Shown: positions 1-5,323 of the stretch, one piece after another
How positions within the stretch are numbered: the stretch's first letter is position 1
How the letters are laid out: each line of letters begins with the position of its first letter
Origin: Betaproteobacteria bacterium SG8_40
GTDB lineage: Bacteria > Pseudomonadota > Gammaproteobacteria > Burkholderiales > Eutrophovitaceae
Direction of reading: 5' to 3'
Assembly: GCA_001304425.1 (NCBI GenBank)
Contig: LJTS01000228.1
Span: 1 to 5,323 of the forward strand
DNA: 5,323 nucleotides
The notes under the pieces: model-generated
What the model was told of the DNA's origin: nothing
What the model saw: the letters and a program-made list of their open reading frames with translations, nothing else
The model's database searches: none
Translations under genes and position numbers: made by a program

Positions 1-2191
1 TACCCTGGGCGAGAGCCGCACCACTCATCAGCGCAACCGCGATCTGCGCCTGTGCGAGCACGGGTGCATCGTTGACGCCGTCTCCGACCATCGCCACAAC
101 CGCACCCTGCAATTGCAACGCCTTGACGTAATCCAGTTTGCCCTGCGGAGACATTTCCGCCCGCCAGGTGGCCACACCCAGGGCCTTTGCCGTCTCATGC
201 ACGACGGACTCCCGGTCGCCGGACAACAGGATAACTTGCGCGCCCTGTGCCTGCAGCGCCGCGATGAAACCCTTTGCATCAGGCCTGACCCGGTCCTGCA
301 GATCGAAGCCGGCGAGCATTCGATCCTCGTCGGCCAGCCAGATTTGTGCTTCAACGCCATGCGTGTCGCCATCGCGCGCCAGCTCCGCCACAAAGCGCTG
401 ATTACCGATGCGCAACATTCTTGTGCCGACCACTCCCTCGATGCCGCATCCCGGCACGTTGCGAACCTGCCGGGCGGACAAGCTTGCGTCAGCGGCTTCA
501 CGCATTGCCAGCGCCACCGGGTGCTCCGAGCCCTGCTCCAGAGCCGCCGCGAGCGTCAATGCTTCGGCACGTGCAATTCCCAACGGATGGACCGCGCTCA
601 CGCTGGGTTGCCCCACGGTCAAGGTACCCGTCTTGTCAACCACGAAATGCGTCGCTTGCGCCAAACCTTCGAGCGCATGGGCGCGCGTTACCAGCAAGCC
701 GCGGCGGGCCGCCGAACTGGTTGCCACCGCCATCGCCATCGGCGTCGCGAGCGCCAGTGCGCAGGGACAGGTGACGATCAGCACCGAAACAACGATCGGC
801 AGCGCCTGCGCAGCGTCGTGCGTCATCCACCAGGCTGCGGTTCCTCCCGCCAACAGGAGCACCACTGCGACAAAGCGTGCCGCAACCCGGTCGGTGATCT
901 GCTGCACGCGCGGACGCGACAAGGACGCGCGTTCCATCAGCCTGACAATGGCGGAAAGTATCGTTTCATTGCCAACCCGTTCGAGGCGCACCACAAGCGG
1001 GTTCCCGCGGTTGATCGACCCGCCCGTGACCGGATGCCCTTCCAGCTTCTTCACCGGCGTACTCTCGCCGGTCAGCAATGCTTCGTCGACCTCGGAGTCA
1101 CCACGCACAATCGTGCCATCGGCCGGGAATGTCTCCCCCGGCCTGACCAGCACGTGCTCGCCGGCGAGCAGTGCGGCGACCGGAACCAGTTCCGCCTGCA
1201 ACGATGCCGGATAATCCGACAGCCTGTTGCCGGTCGCAGGCACCGCGTGAGACAGACTCTCCAGGTAAGACGCCGCTTTCTGCCGTGCGCGAAGCTCGAC
1301 ATATCGGGCAATCAGCAAGAAAAACACAAACATCGCGACCGAATCGAAATAGACCTCGCCTTGACCCGTTAGCGTTGCCAGCACGCTCGCCGAAAACGCA
1401 ATGGCAATGGCCGCGGCAACCGGCACGTCCATCCCGAGCCGCCGGTTACGGATGTCCCGCCAGGCGCCCGACACGAACGGCTGCGCCGAATAGAGCACGA
1501 CAGGTACCGTCAGGATCAGCGCTGCCCAGTTCATCAGCGCATCCAGGCTTTGTTCGATATCACCTTGCTGCGCGATGTAGCGAGGCAGCGCATACATCAT
1601 CACCTGCATGACACCCAGGCCGGCAATTGCAAGGCGCGCCAGCAGGCCGCGTGCCTCGCGCTTGCGCGCCGCCTCCAGCGAACGCGCATCGTACGGGTAA
1701 GCCTGATAACCGATCGCGGAGATCGCGGCCAGAATCCCGGACAGCGAAGTGTGCCTCGTGTCCCATCGCACCTTGGCGCGGTTGGTTGTGTAGTTGATGC
1801 TGGCGGCCACCACTCCGGGTGTGCGCAACAGATGCGTTTCGTTCAACCAGACACACGCCGGACAGGAAATCCCCTCGACAATCAGCGTCGCTTCGCGCTC
1901 ATGCTCCGAGGGTTCGTCGACAAACCGGGTCTCGATTTCGGCCCGGTCAAAAACCTGCAGATCGCGAACGGCTGCCGGCAGCACTTCCCGGGGAGATGAT
2001 GCGGGATAGCTGTCGCGGCGGGTGTAATAACTGTCCAGACCCGAGGACACGATCGCAGAGGCGACCGCTACGCAACCGGGGCAGCACATCTGCCGCGACA
2101 TCCCGGCTATGATGATCGCATAGTCGGTACCGGCAGGCAGCGGTAATCCGCAGTGGTAGCACTCGCCCGCGCCACTAGGCGAAGGCGTCAT
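1..2191 (-). CDS. ccoI: CcoI/FixI-type copper-translocating P1B-type ATPase (3' end off the window)
   Basis: This inner-membrane ATPase exports copper for assembly of the cbb3-type cytochrome c oxidase. About 730 residues are visible, with no stop codon before the left edge; family members usually run to roughly 800, so only the C-terminal end is missing. The N-terminus carries the extra cysteine cluster typical of CcoI/FixI (C11-x2-C14, then C36, C37, C40). A heavy-metal-associated domain with GISCPAC (C110, C113) follows. Further on are the actuator TGES (374-377), the membrane metal site TCPC (C475, C477), the phosphorylation motif DKTGT (D519), SEHP (H557-P558) and GDGVND (703-708). All catalytic residues are intact. 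The ATG at 2191 sits ten residues before the first cysteine, with a modest GGGTG Shine-Dalgarno eight bases upstream. An in-frame GTG at 2239 is a less likely start. The Cys-rich N-terminus argues against an ordinary CopA. Substrate and role are inferred from the family. Confidence 0.95.
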   Translation of the reverse strand, partial: MTPSPSGAGECYHCGLPLPAGTDYAIIIAGMSRQMCCPGCVAVASAIVSSGLDSYYTRRDSYPASSPREVLPAAVRDLQVFDRAEIETRFVDEPSEHEREATLIVEGISCPACVWLNETHLLRTPGVVAASINYTTNRAKVRWDTRHTSLSGILAAISAIGYQAYPYDARSLEAARKREARGLLARLAIAGLGVMQVMMYALPRYIAQQGDIEQSLDALMNWAALILTVPVVLYSAQPFVSGAWRDIRNRRLGMDVPVAAAIAIAFSASVLATLTGQGEVYFDSVAMFVFFLLIARYVELRARQKAASYLESLSHAVPATGNRLSDYPASLQAELVPVAALLAGEHVLVRPGETFPADGTIVRGDSEVDEALLTGESTPVKKLEGHPVTGGSINRGNPLVVRLERVGNETILSAIVRLMERASLSRPRVQQITDRVAARFVAVVLLLAGGTAAWWMTHDAAQALPIVVSVLIVTCPCALALATPMAMAVATSSAARRGLLVTRAHALEGLAQATHFVVDKTGTLTVGQPSVSAVHPLGIARAEALTLAAALEQGSEHPVALAMREAADASLSARQVRNVPGCGIEGVVGTRMLRIGNQRFVAELARDGDTHGVEAQIWLADEDRMLAGFDLQDRVRPDAKGFIAALQAQGAQVILLSGDRESVVHETAKALGVATWRAEMSPQGKLDYVKALQLQGAVVAMVGDGVNDAPVLAQAQIAVALMSGAALAQG

Positions 2192-2199
2192 CGCAGCAG

Positions 2200-2204
2200 C
2201 ACCC
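2200..2204 (-). promoter_or_regulatory. Weak ribosome binding site of ccoI
   Basis: GGGTG on the minus strand lies eight bases before the ATG at 2191. GGTG can pair with the CACC of the 16S anti-Shine-Dalgarno, but there is no AGGAGG core. It favours the ATG at 2191 over the upstream GTG at 2239. Confidence 0.45.
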
Positions 2205-2222
2205 GATGCCGGAAAAGACCTC

Positions 2223-2245
2223 GCCGGAAAGCCGGCCACGCCGGC
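2223..2245 (-). other. Two overlapping, mutually exclusive GC hairpins in the ccoI leader
   Basis: Read on the minus strand, GCCGGC-GTG-GCCGGC (2245 down to 2231) can form a six-pair stem with a tight three-base loop. The second arm can instead pair downstream as GCCGG-CTTT-CCGGC (2236 down to 2223), a five-pair stem with a four-base loop. The two stems share bases, so only one can form at a time. A short run TCTTTT follows at 2219-2214, and the ccoI start is about 30 bases further on. The geometry resembles an attenuator or a translation-control leader, but in GC-rich DNA such pairings also arise by chance. The pairing is seen directly; a function is speculation. Confidence 0.3.
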
Positions 2246-2451
2246 AACGGGTCAACTCGCTGCGGGCCGTTTGCCATTGCACTCACGCCCCCGGGGCGAC
2301 GCCTGCAAGTGCGAGGTACCGATGGCGCAATCCGAACCGTATGCACGGGCCGCCGCACCCACGAAGGAATGGGCGAAACCATCCGCGCAGGCAAACCGTC
2401 GTTGACGGAAAGCAGGATTACGTGGCGATTTCGCGTCCTGGCTGACAGGCG

Positions 2452-2655
2452 CTAATGTCCCGCCTTGCTGCCCGTCGTGCTCAAACCGAGCACCTTGTAA
2501 AGCGGACAGAAATTGATGACCGCGGTGGCAATCAGGACCACGCCAATCACACCCAGCCAGCGGGCAGCGCCTTCCAGTATAAAAAACAGACTGACCAGCC
2601 CAAGCCCGACAATGATCCGGATTACCCGGTCCGCACTTCCCACATTCGGGTTCAT
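2452..2655 (-). CDS. DUF2892 (YgaP-like) small inner-membrane protein
   Basis: This 67-residue protein resembles the DUF2892 family, the membrane module found at the C-terminus of the rhodanese YgaP and as many stand-alone proteins. It starts with a short polar segment, MNPNVGSADR. Two hydrophobic helices follow (about 11-29 and 33-48), then the family-like motif NFCPLYKVLG with a single cysteine (C50) and a polar tail. No rhodanese domain is attached. I chose the ATG at 2655 because AAAGGA lies six bases before it. A longer form from a TTG at 2745 would add 30 residues of non-family sequence and would start inside the FNR-like site and promoter, so I reject it. The biochemical role of stand-alone DUF2892 proteins is not settled. 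Its position upstream of ccoI and downstream of an oxygen-type regulator site suggests expression under low oxygen. Confidence 0.88.
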   Translation of the reverse strand: MNPNVGSADRVIRIIVGLGLVSLFFILEGAARWLGVIGVVLIATAVINFCPLYKVLGLSTTGSKAGH

Positions 2656-2661
2656 TCGATT

Positions 2662-2667
2662 TCCTTT
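2662..2667 (-). promoter_or_regulatory. Ribosome binding site fixing the DUF2892 start
   Basis: AAAGGA on the minus strand is separated by six bases from the ATG at 2655. This site decides for the 67-residue form of the protein over the longer TTG-initiated frame. Confidence 0.7.
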
Positions 2668-2704
2668 CAGTGTGTTTTTCGCATATGCGCCAATAACAAA
2701 AGGC

Positions 2705-2710
2705 AGTCTA
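2705..2710 (-). promoter_or_regulatory. Candidate -10 element of the FNR-type promoter
   Basis: TAGACT on the minus strand matches TATAAT at four of six positions, including the important T1, A2 and T6. The gap to the edge of the FNR-like dyad is 21 bases, against about 22 in class II FNR promoters. It would put the transcription start near 2697-2698, giving a leader of about 42 bases before the DUF2892 ATG. GACAAT at 2715-2710 is an alternative with equal match but a shorter distance. No good independent -35 hexamer is seen, as expected for an activator-dependent promoter. Confidence 0.45.
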
Positions 2711-2731
2711 TTGTCCCATCCCCGCTCGGGT

Positions 2732-2745
2732 TTGACATGCGTCAA
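2732..2745 (-). promoter_or_regulatory. FNR/Anr/FixK-type regulator binding site
   Basis: TTGAC-ATGC-GTCAA is a perfect inverted repeat of five bases around four. The FNR consensus is TTGAT-N4-ATCAA; TTGAC/GTCAA half-sites are accepted variants for Anr, Dnr and FixK-like members of the CRP/FNR family. The centre lies about 41 bases upstream of the predicted transcription start, the standard activating position. The gene downstream is the DUF2892 protein, then ccoI. The dyad is symmetric, but there is no gene on the plus strand for it to serve. Which family member binds (oxygen- or NO-sensing) cannot be told from the site. Confidence 0.72.
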
Positions 2746-2802
2746 GTGACTCTACGCACGTCGATTGACCTGCTTCCGCACACAAGCCGGCGCGTTGCCG
2801 TT

Positions 2803-2830
2803 GCCGATCGCTGCCACGACAGCTTGCGGC
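2803..2830 (-). terminator. Weak candidate stem-loop after the 114-residue membrane protein gene
   Basis: On the minus strand GCCG-CAA-GCTG-TCGTGG-CAGC-GAT-CGGC can fold into a hairpin of two four-pair helices separated by a 3x3 internal loop. It begins nine bases after the TAG of the upstream gene and lies before the FNR-type promoter, which is where a terminator would be expected. No T run follows it, so it is not a classical intrinsic terminator. It could be a Rho-related or 3'-end-stabilising structure, or chance. Confidence 0.25.
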
Positions 2831-2839
2831 TGCACCCGC

Positions 2840-3184
2840 CTAGTTTTTCCGCCCGGTTGCCCTGCGCAACCTCAACAGCAGCGCGACGTTCAGGCAGGCC
2901 AGGCCCAGCGCTGCCAGGAAATGCAAACGCCCCCAGAAAACCATGTCGTCCACCAGGCTATTGACAACTGCCGCCTGATCGCGGACATGGTCGTACAGGA
3001 TCATTGCAATCGCGCGCAACCCCTCGACATCGCCGCCTTCACGTATCGCCGTCCCGACGGCTTCGGGCGGGGGCATCATCGTGCTCAATTGCGGAAAGAG
3101 CCGGACATCGGCAAACAGGAACGCGGCAACGAAAGTTGCGTATACGAGCAGTGCCAGACCGTTCAACAGAAGCAGCCACTTCAT
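2840..3184 (-). CDS. Hypothetical small membrane protein, two transmembrane helices
   Basis: I do not recognise this 114-residue protein. It has a hydrophobic N-terminal segment (about residues 3-26) after only MK, a soluble loop of about 58 residues, a second hydrophobic helix (about 85-106), and a basic tail (RLRRATGRK). This predicts a hairpin with both ends in the cytoplasm and the loop in the periplasm. The loop contains a proline run (MMPPPEA), acidic residues and RDQAAVVNSLVDD, and has no cysteine pair or known metal motif. Helix 1 could also act as an uncleaved signal anchor. The ATG at 3184 follows GGGAGG at an ideal distance, which supports a real gene. It starts 96 bases after the prpE stop on the same strand, so it may be read with prpE or on its own. 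No function is assigned. Confidence 0.75.
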   Translation of the reverse strand: MKWLLLLNGLALLVYATFVAAFLFADVRLFPQLSTMMPPPEAVGTAIREGGDVEGLRAIAMILYDHVRDQAAVVNSLVDDMVFWGRLHFLAALGLACLNVALLLRLRRATGRKN

Positions 3185-3190
3185 CAGCGC

Positions 3191-3196
3191 CTCCCT
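3191..3196 (-). promoter_or_regulatory. Ribosome binding site of the 114-residue membrane protein
   Basis: GGGAGG on the minus strand lies six bases before the ATG at 3184. It is a strong match to the Shine-Dalgarno core and the main support that this unrecognised gene is translated from this start. Confidence 0.7.
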
Positions 3197-3280
3197 GCGA
3201 TTTCGATGTCCGATCGCGCAACCCGGTGAGCGCGCTGCCGCCGTGTGCCGGAGTTCCGCGACAGCACTGCTTCGGGAAAA

Positions 3281-5179
3281 CTAGCCCTTGACCGCTTGTT
3301 GAATCTGCTCGAGCGCACCGGGATCTTCCAGCGAAGTCAGGTCGCCCGGATCGCGCCCTTCGGCCAGCGCCTGGATGCTCCGGCGCAACATCTTTCCGGA
3401 CCGCGTCTTGGGCAGCGTAGAGACGAAGTAGACACGGCGCGGCCTTGCAATGGCACCCAGCTGGGCATCCACTTTCGCCATGACCGCCTTTTCCTCGGCG
3501 GCCTTCAACTCCGCGGTGGCAATCCTGGACGCATCCTTCACCACCGCGAACGCCAATGGCATTTGCCCCTTTAGCTGATCGTCGACACCGACGACTGCGA
3601 CTTCCGCGATATTGGGATGCGCTTGTACCGCTTCCTCGATCTCTCGCGTACCCAAACGGTGGCCAGCGACGTTGATGACGTCATCGGTACGTCCGAGAAT
3701 GAAATAGTAGCCGTCCCTGTCGCGGATACCCCAGTCAAATGTCGAGTAGACAAGCTTCGACGTGAACGTGGAGAAATACGTATTCACAAAGCGCTCGTCA
3801 TCGCCCCACAGGGTCGTCATGCAGCCTGGCGGTAGCGGCGGGATGATCGCCACAACACCTTTCTCGTCCGCGTCCGCTTCACTGGCGTCGGATTCGCGCA
3901 ACAGTTTGAGGTCGTAACCATAGGCCGGAAAAGACGGGCTGCCGAACTTGATCGGCGTTTCTTCCACGCCCGGCACCGATGTCAGTATCGGCCACCCGGT
4001 TTCGGTTTGCCAGTAATGGTCGATTACCGGTTTGCCGAGCGCTTCGGTCAGCCAGGTGTGGGTCGGTTCGTCGAGCGGTTCGCCGGCGAGGAAGATATGT
4101 TTCAAAGAAGACATATCGTACTTCGACATGTACTCCGGGTCCTGCTTCTTCAGTACTCGCACGCCGGTCGGTGACGAAAACATCACCTTGACCTTGTAGT
4201 CCTGCACGATCTTCCACCAGATGCCCGGATCCGGACGAATCGGCACGCCTTCATAAACGATTGTCGTCAGGCCGCAAATCAACGGCGCGTAGACGATGTA
4301 CGAGTGACCGACGACCCAGCCAATATCGGAGGTCGTAAACATGGTGTCGCCGGCGTTACCGCAGTAGATGTGTTTCATCGACGCGGCCAGCGCCACGGCG
4401 TAACCGCCGGTATCGCGCTGCACGCCTTTCGGCTTGCCCGTGGTACCCGAGGTGTACATCACGTAACTCGGGTCGCTCGATTCGAGCCAGGTGACGGGTA
4501 CATCCTCACCCGCATGTTGTCGAGCCAGGGTCGCGTAATCGAGGTCGCGGCCCTCGGTGATCGCCATATTGCTGTCAAGCCCGCGATTGACGATGACCAC
4601 CTTCTCCGGGGGGGACTGTGACAGGCGCATCGCCTCGTCGACAAGGTGCTTGTACGCAATCACCCGCCCGGCGCGCATGCCGGCATCGGAGGTAATCATC
4701 ACTTTCGGCTTCGCATCGTCGATCCGCAGTGCCAGGCTCGCCGGCGCGAACCCGCCAAACACGACCGAATGGACCGCGCCAAGGCGCACGCTCGCCAGCA
4801 TCGCGAAGATCGCTTCCGGGATCATCGGCATGTAGATCAGTACGACATCGCCCTTGCCCACACCCAGGCCGCGCAGCACCGCCGCACAGCGCACCACCTC
4901 TTCGTGCAGTTCGTCGTAGCTGTAGGTCTTTTCGGCCCCGGTCTCGGTCGAGATATAAATCAGCGCCGGCTGACCGCCGCGTGCATCCAGATGCCGGTCG
5001 ATCGCGTTGTGGCACAGGTTCGTCTGCCCGCCCACGAACCAGCGCGCGAACGGCGGGTTGCTGTACTCCAGAACCTGATCGAACGGCTTGTTCCAGTCGA
5101 TCAGTGCCGCCTGCTCCGTCCAGAATGCATCGCGATCCTCGATCGACCGGCGATAGAACTGCTGATACTTTTGCCCCAT
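3281..5179 (-). CDS. prpE: Propionate-CoA ligase (propionyl-CoA synthetase)
   Basis: This cytoplasmic enzyme of the acyl-adenylate-forming (ANL) superfamily uses ATP and CoA to turn propionate into propionyl-CoA through a propionyl-AMP intermediate. The 632-residue length agrees with PrpE proteins of about 630. The acetyl-CoA-synthetase N-terminal region is followed by the phosphate-binding loop YTSGTTGKPKGVQRDTGG (242-259), whose QRDTGG extension is typical of PrpE rather than Acs. Then come IFLAGEPLDEPT (362-373), the YWQTET motif (389-394), FDWGIRDRDGYY (481-492) and GRTDDVINVAGHR (496-508) at the hinge to the C-terminal domain. The catalytic lysine is K596 in PKTRSGK, the site known to be controlled by reversible acylation in Salmonella PrpE. 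All key residues are present. The ATG at 5179 has a strong AGGGGGGAG upstream. Acetate or acrylate could be side substrates. No prpB, prpC or prpD is visible nearby. Confidence 0.95.
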   Translation of the reverse strand: MGQKYQQFYRRSIEDRDAFWTEQAALIDWNKPFDQVLEYSNPPFARWFVGGQTNLCHNAIDRHLDARGGQPALIYISTETGAEKTYSYDELHEEVVRCAAVLRGLGVGKGDVVLIYMPMIPEAIFAMLASVRLGAVHSVVFGGFAPASLALRIDDAKPKVMITSDAGMRAGRVIAYKHLVDEAMRLSQSPPEKVVIVNRGLDSNMAITEGRDLDYATLARQHAGEDVPVTWLESSDPSYVMYTSGTTGKPKGVQRDTGGYAVALAASMKHIYCGNAGDTMFTTSDIGWVVGHSYIVYAPLICGLTTIVYEGVPIRPDPGIWWKIVQDYKVKVMFSSPTGVRVLKKQDPEYMSKYDMSSLKHIFLAGEPLDEPTHTWLTEALGKPVIDHYWQTETGWPILTSVPGVEETPIKFGSPSFPAYGYDLKLLRESDASEADADEKGVVAIIPPLPPGCMTTLWGDDERFVNTYFSTFTSKLVYSTFDWGIRDRDGYYFILGRTDDVINVAGHRLGTREIEEAVQAHPNIAEVAVVGVDDQLKGQMPLAFAVVKDASRIATAELKAAEEKAVMAKVDAQLGAIARPRRVYFVSTLPKTRSGKMLRRSIQALAEGRDPGDLTSLEDPGALEQIQQAVKG

Positions 5180-5187
5180 TTCGATGA

Positions 5188-5196
5188 CTCCCCCCT
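5188..5196 (-). promoter_or_regulatory. Strong ribosome binding site of prpE
   Basis: AGGGGGGAG on the minus strand lies eight bases before the ATG at 5179, inside the 41-base gap after the upstream oxidoreductase stop. It confirms the start of prpE. Confidence 0.65.
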
Positions 5197-5220
5197 GAAC
5201 CTTTCCGTGCCCGGCCGTTG

Positions 5221-5323
5221 TTATCCGCCTATCCTGACGACGGTGCGTCCCTTGATCTGCGCCTTGAGAACGTCATCGAACACGCCGGGCAGATCGGCGA
5301 ACTCAACCGTCGAGCCCATCGTG
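5221..5323 (-). CDS. C-terminal end of an MDR-family oxidoreductase, possibly acrylyl-CoA reductase-like
   Basis: Only the last 34 codons are in the window; the rest lies beyond the right edge. The tail contains FADLPGVFDDVLKAQIKGRTVVRI followed by two glycines and TAA at 5221-5223, here read in two overlapping pieces: FADLPGVFDDVL then KAQIKGRTVVRI. An alpha-helical segment followed by a GR-T/V-VV strand at the extreme C-terminus is the classic ending of medium-chain dehydrogenase/reductases of the quinone oxidoreductase, YhdH and AcuI groups. The stop is 41 bases before prpE, which suggests one transcript. An AcuI-type enzyme reduces acrylyl-CoA to propionyl-CoA with NADPH, which would fit next to PrpE, but a general quinone oxidoreductase or alcohol dehydrogenase is equally compatible with so short a piece. 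Confidence 0.7.
   Translation of the reverse strand, partial: TMGSTVEFADLPGVFDDVLKAQIKGRTVVRIGG

Larger units (their letters stand above)
2192..2451. other. Gap of 260 bases without a supported gene, between the DUF2892 gene and ccoI
   Basis: No convincing gene is visible on either strand. The open frames on both strands give Arg/Pro-rich translations with no recognisable domain. On the minus strand the ccoI frame is open from the DUF2892 stop down to a TGA at 2252-2254, but it has no start codon with a ribosome binding site and no family resemblance. I see no FNR-type dyad here and no hairpin followed directly by a T run. ccoI may therefore be read through from the promoter near 2700, or from an unrecognised promoter in this gap. 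Confidence 0.5.

Noticed and set aside
113..1372. Long plus-strand open frame of 419 codons opposite the copper ATPase gene
   Set aside because: It is rich in Arg, His and Gln, has no domain-like pattern, and lies fully antisense to a gene with every P-type ATPase motif. Such frames are common opposite GC-rich genes.
2243..2257. TTGAC half-site on the minus strand in the ccoI leader
   Set aside because: The other half reads TGCCG in place of GTCAA or ATCAA, so there is no second FNR-type dyad directly in front of ccoI.
2188..2394. Minus-strand frame of 68 codons whose TGA overlaps the ccoI ATG (ATGA)
   Set aside because: The overlap resembles translational coupling, but the protein is Arg/Pro-rich with no domain, the start has no good ribosome binding site, and one ATGA overlap can arise by chance.
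2432..2451. Short imperfect inverted repeat right after the DUF2892 stop codon (GCG-CTG-CAG-CGC pairing)
   Set aside because: The stems are only three to four pairs with mismatches and there is no T run, so it does not support a terminator.
2153..2455. Plus-strand frame of 100 codons across the gap upstream of ccoI
   Set aside because: It has a very Arg-rich, low-complexity translation, no recognisable motif, and it overlaps the start of ccoI on the other strand.
2656..2745. Longer form of the DUF2892 protein starting at a TTG at 2745
   Set aside because: The added 30 residues do not resemble the family, the start lies within the FNR-like dyad, and the ATG at 2655 has a good AAAGGA site.
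2455..3229. Plus-strand open frames opposite the two small membrane protein genes
   Set aside because: Their translations are Arg/Pro/Gln-rich without hydrophobic or domain structure, while the minus-strand genes have clear helices and ribosome binding sites.

Overview
The window is GC-rich and reads entirely leftward: every gene I can support lies on the minus strand. From upstream (right edge) to downstream (left edge) these are the C-terminal end of a medium-chain dehydrogenase/reductase, a complete propionate-CoA ligase (prpE), a small unidentified two-helix membrane protein, a small DUF2892-type membrane protein, and a CcoI/FixI-type copper P-type ATPase that runs off the left edge. The composition, the PrpE type and a CcoI-type ATPase behind an FNR/Anr-like site suggest a respiratory proteobacterium. 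A betaproteobacterium is my best guess, but the window cannot prove this.

The right half (about 3281-5323) is a metabolic module. The oxidoreductase end stops 41 bases before prpE, and prpE has a strong ribosome binding site, so the two are probably co-transcribed. PrpE activates propionate (and probably acrylate-like short acids) to the CoA thioester. The upstream partner resembles AcuI/YhdH-type acrylyl-CoA reductases at its C-terminus, which would fit a route from acrylyl-CoA to propionyl-CoA, but only 34 residues of it are visible.

The middle (about 2746-3280) holds a 114-residue membrane protein of unknown function, read in the same direction and bounded by short gaps.

The left half (1-2745) looks like an oxygen-responsive respiratory module. 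A clean FNR/Anr/FixK-type dyad (TTGAC-N4-GTCAA) lies 21 bases upstream of a plausible -10 element, close to the spacing of activated class II FNR promoters. It drives a 67-residue DUF2892 membrane protein. A 260-base gap without a supported gene follows, containing two mutually exclusive GC hairpins just before ccoI. CcoI exports copper for assembly of cbb3-type cytochrome c oxidase, the high-affinity oxidase used at low oxygen, so an FNR-type switch upstream makes physiological sense. The rest of ccoI, and probably ccoS and the cco structural genes, would lie beyond the left edge.

No tRNA, rRNA, CRISPR array, insertion sequence or phage feature is visible. I found no clearly new system; the most interesting points are the FNR-type promoter on a tiny membrane protein next to ccoI and the structured ccoI leader.
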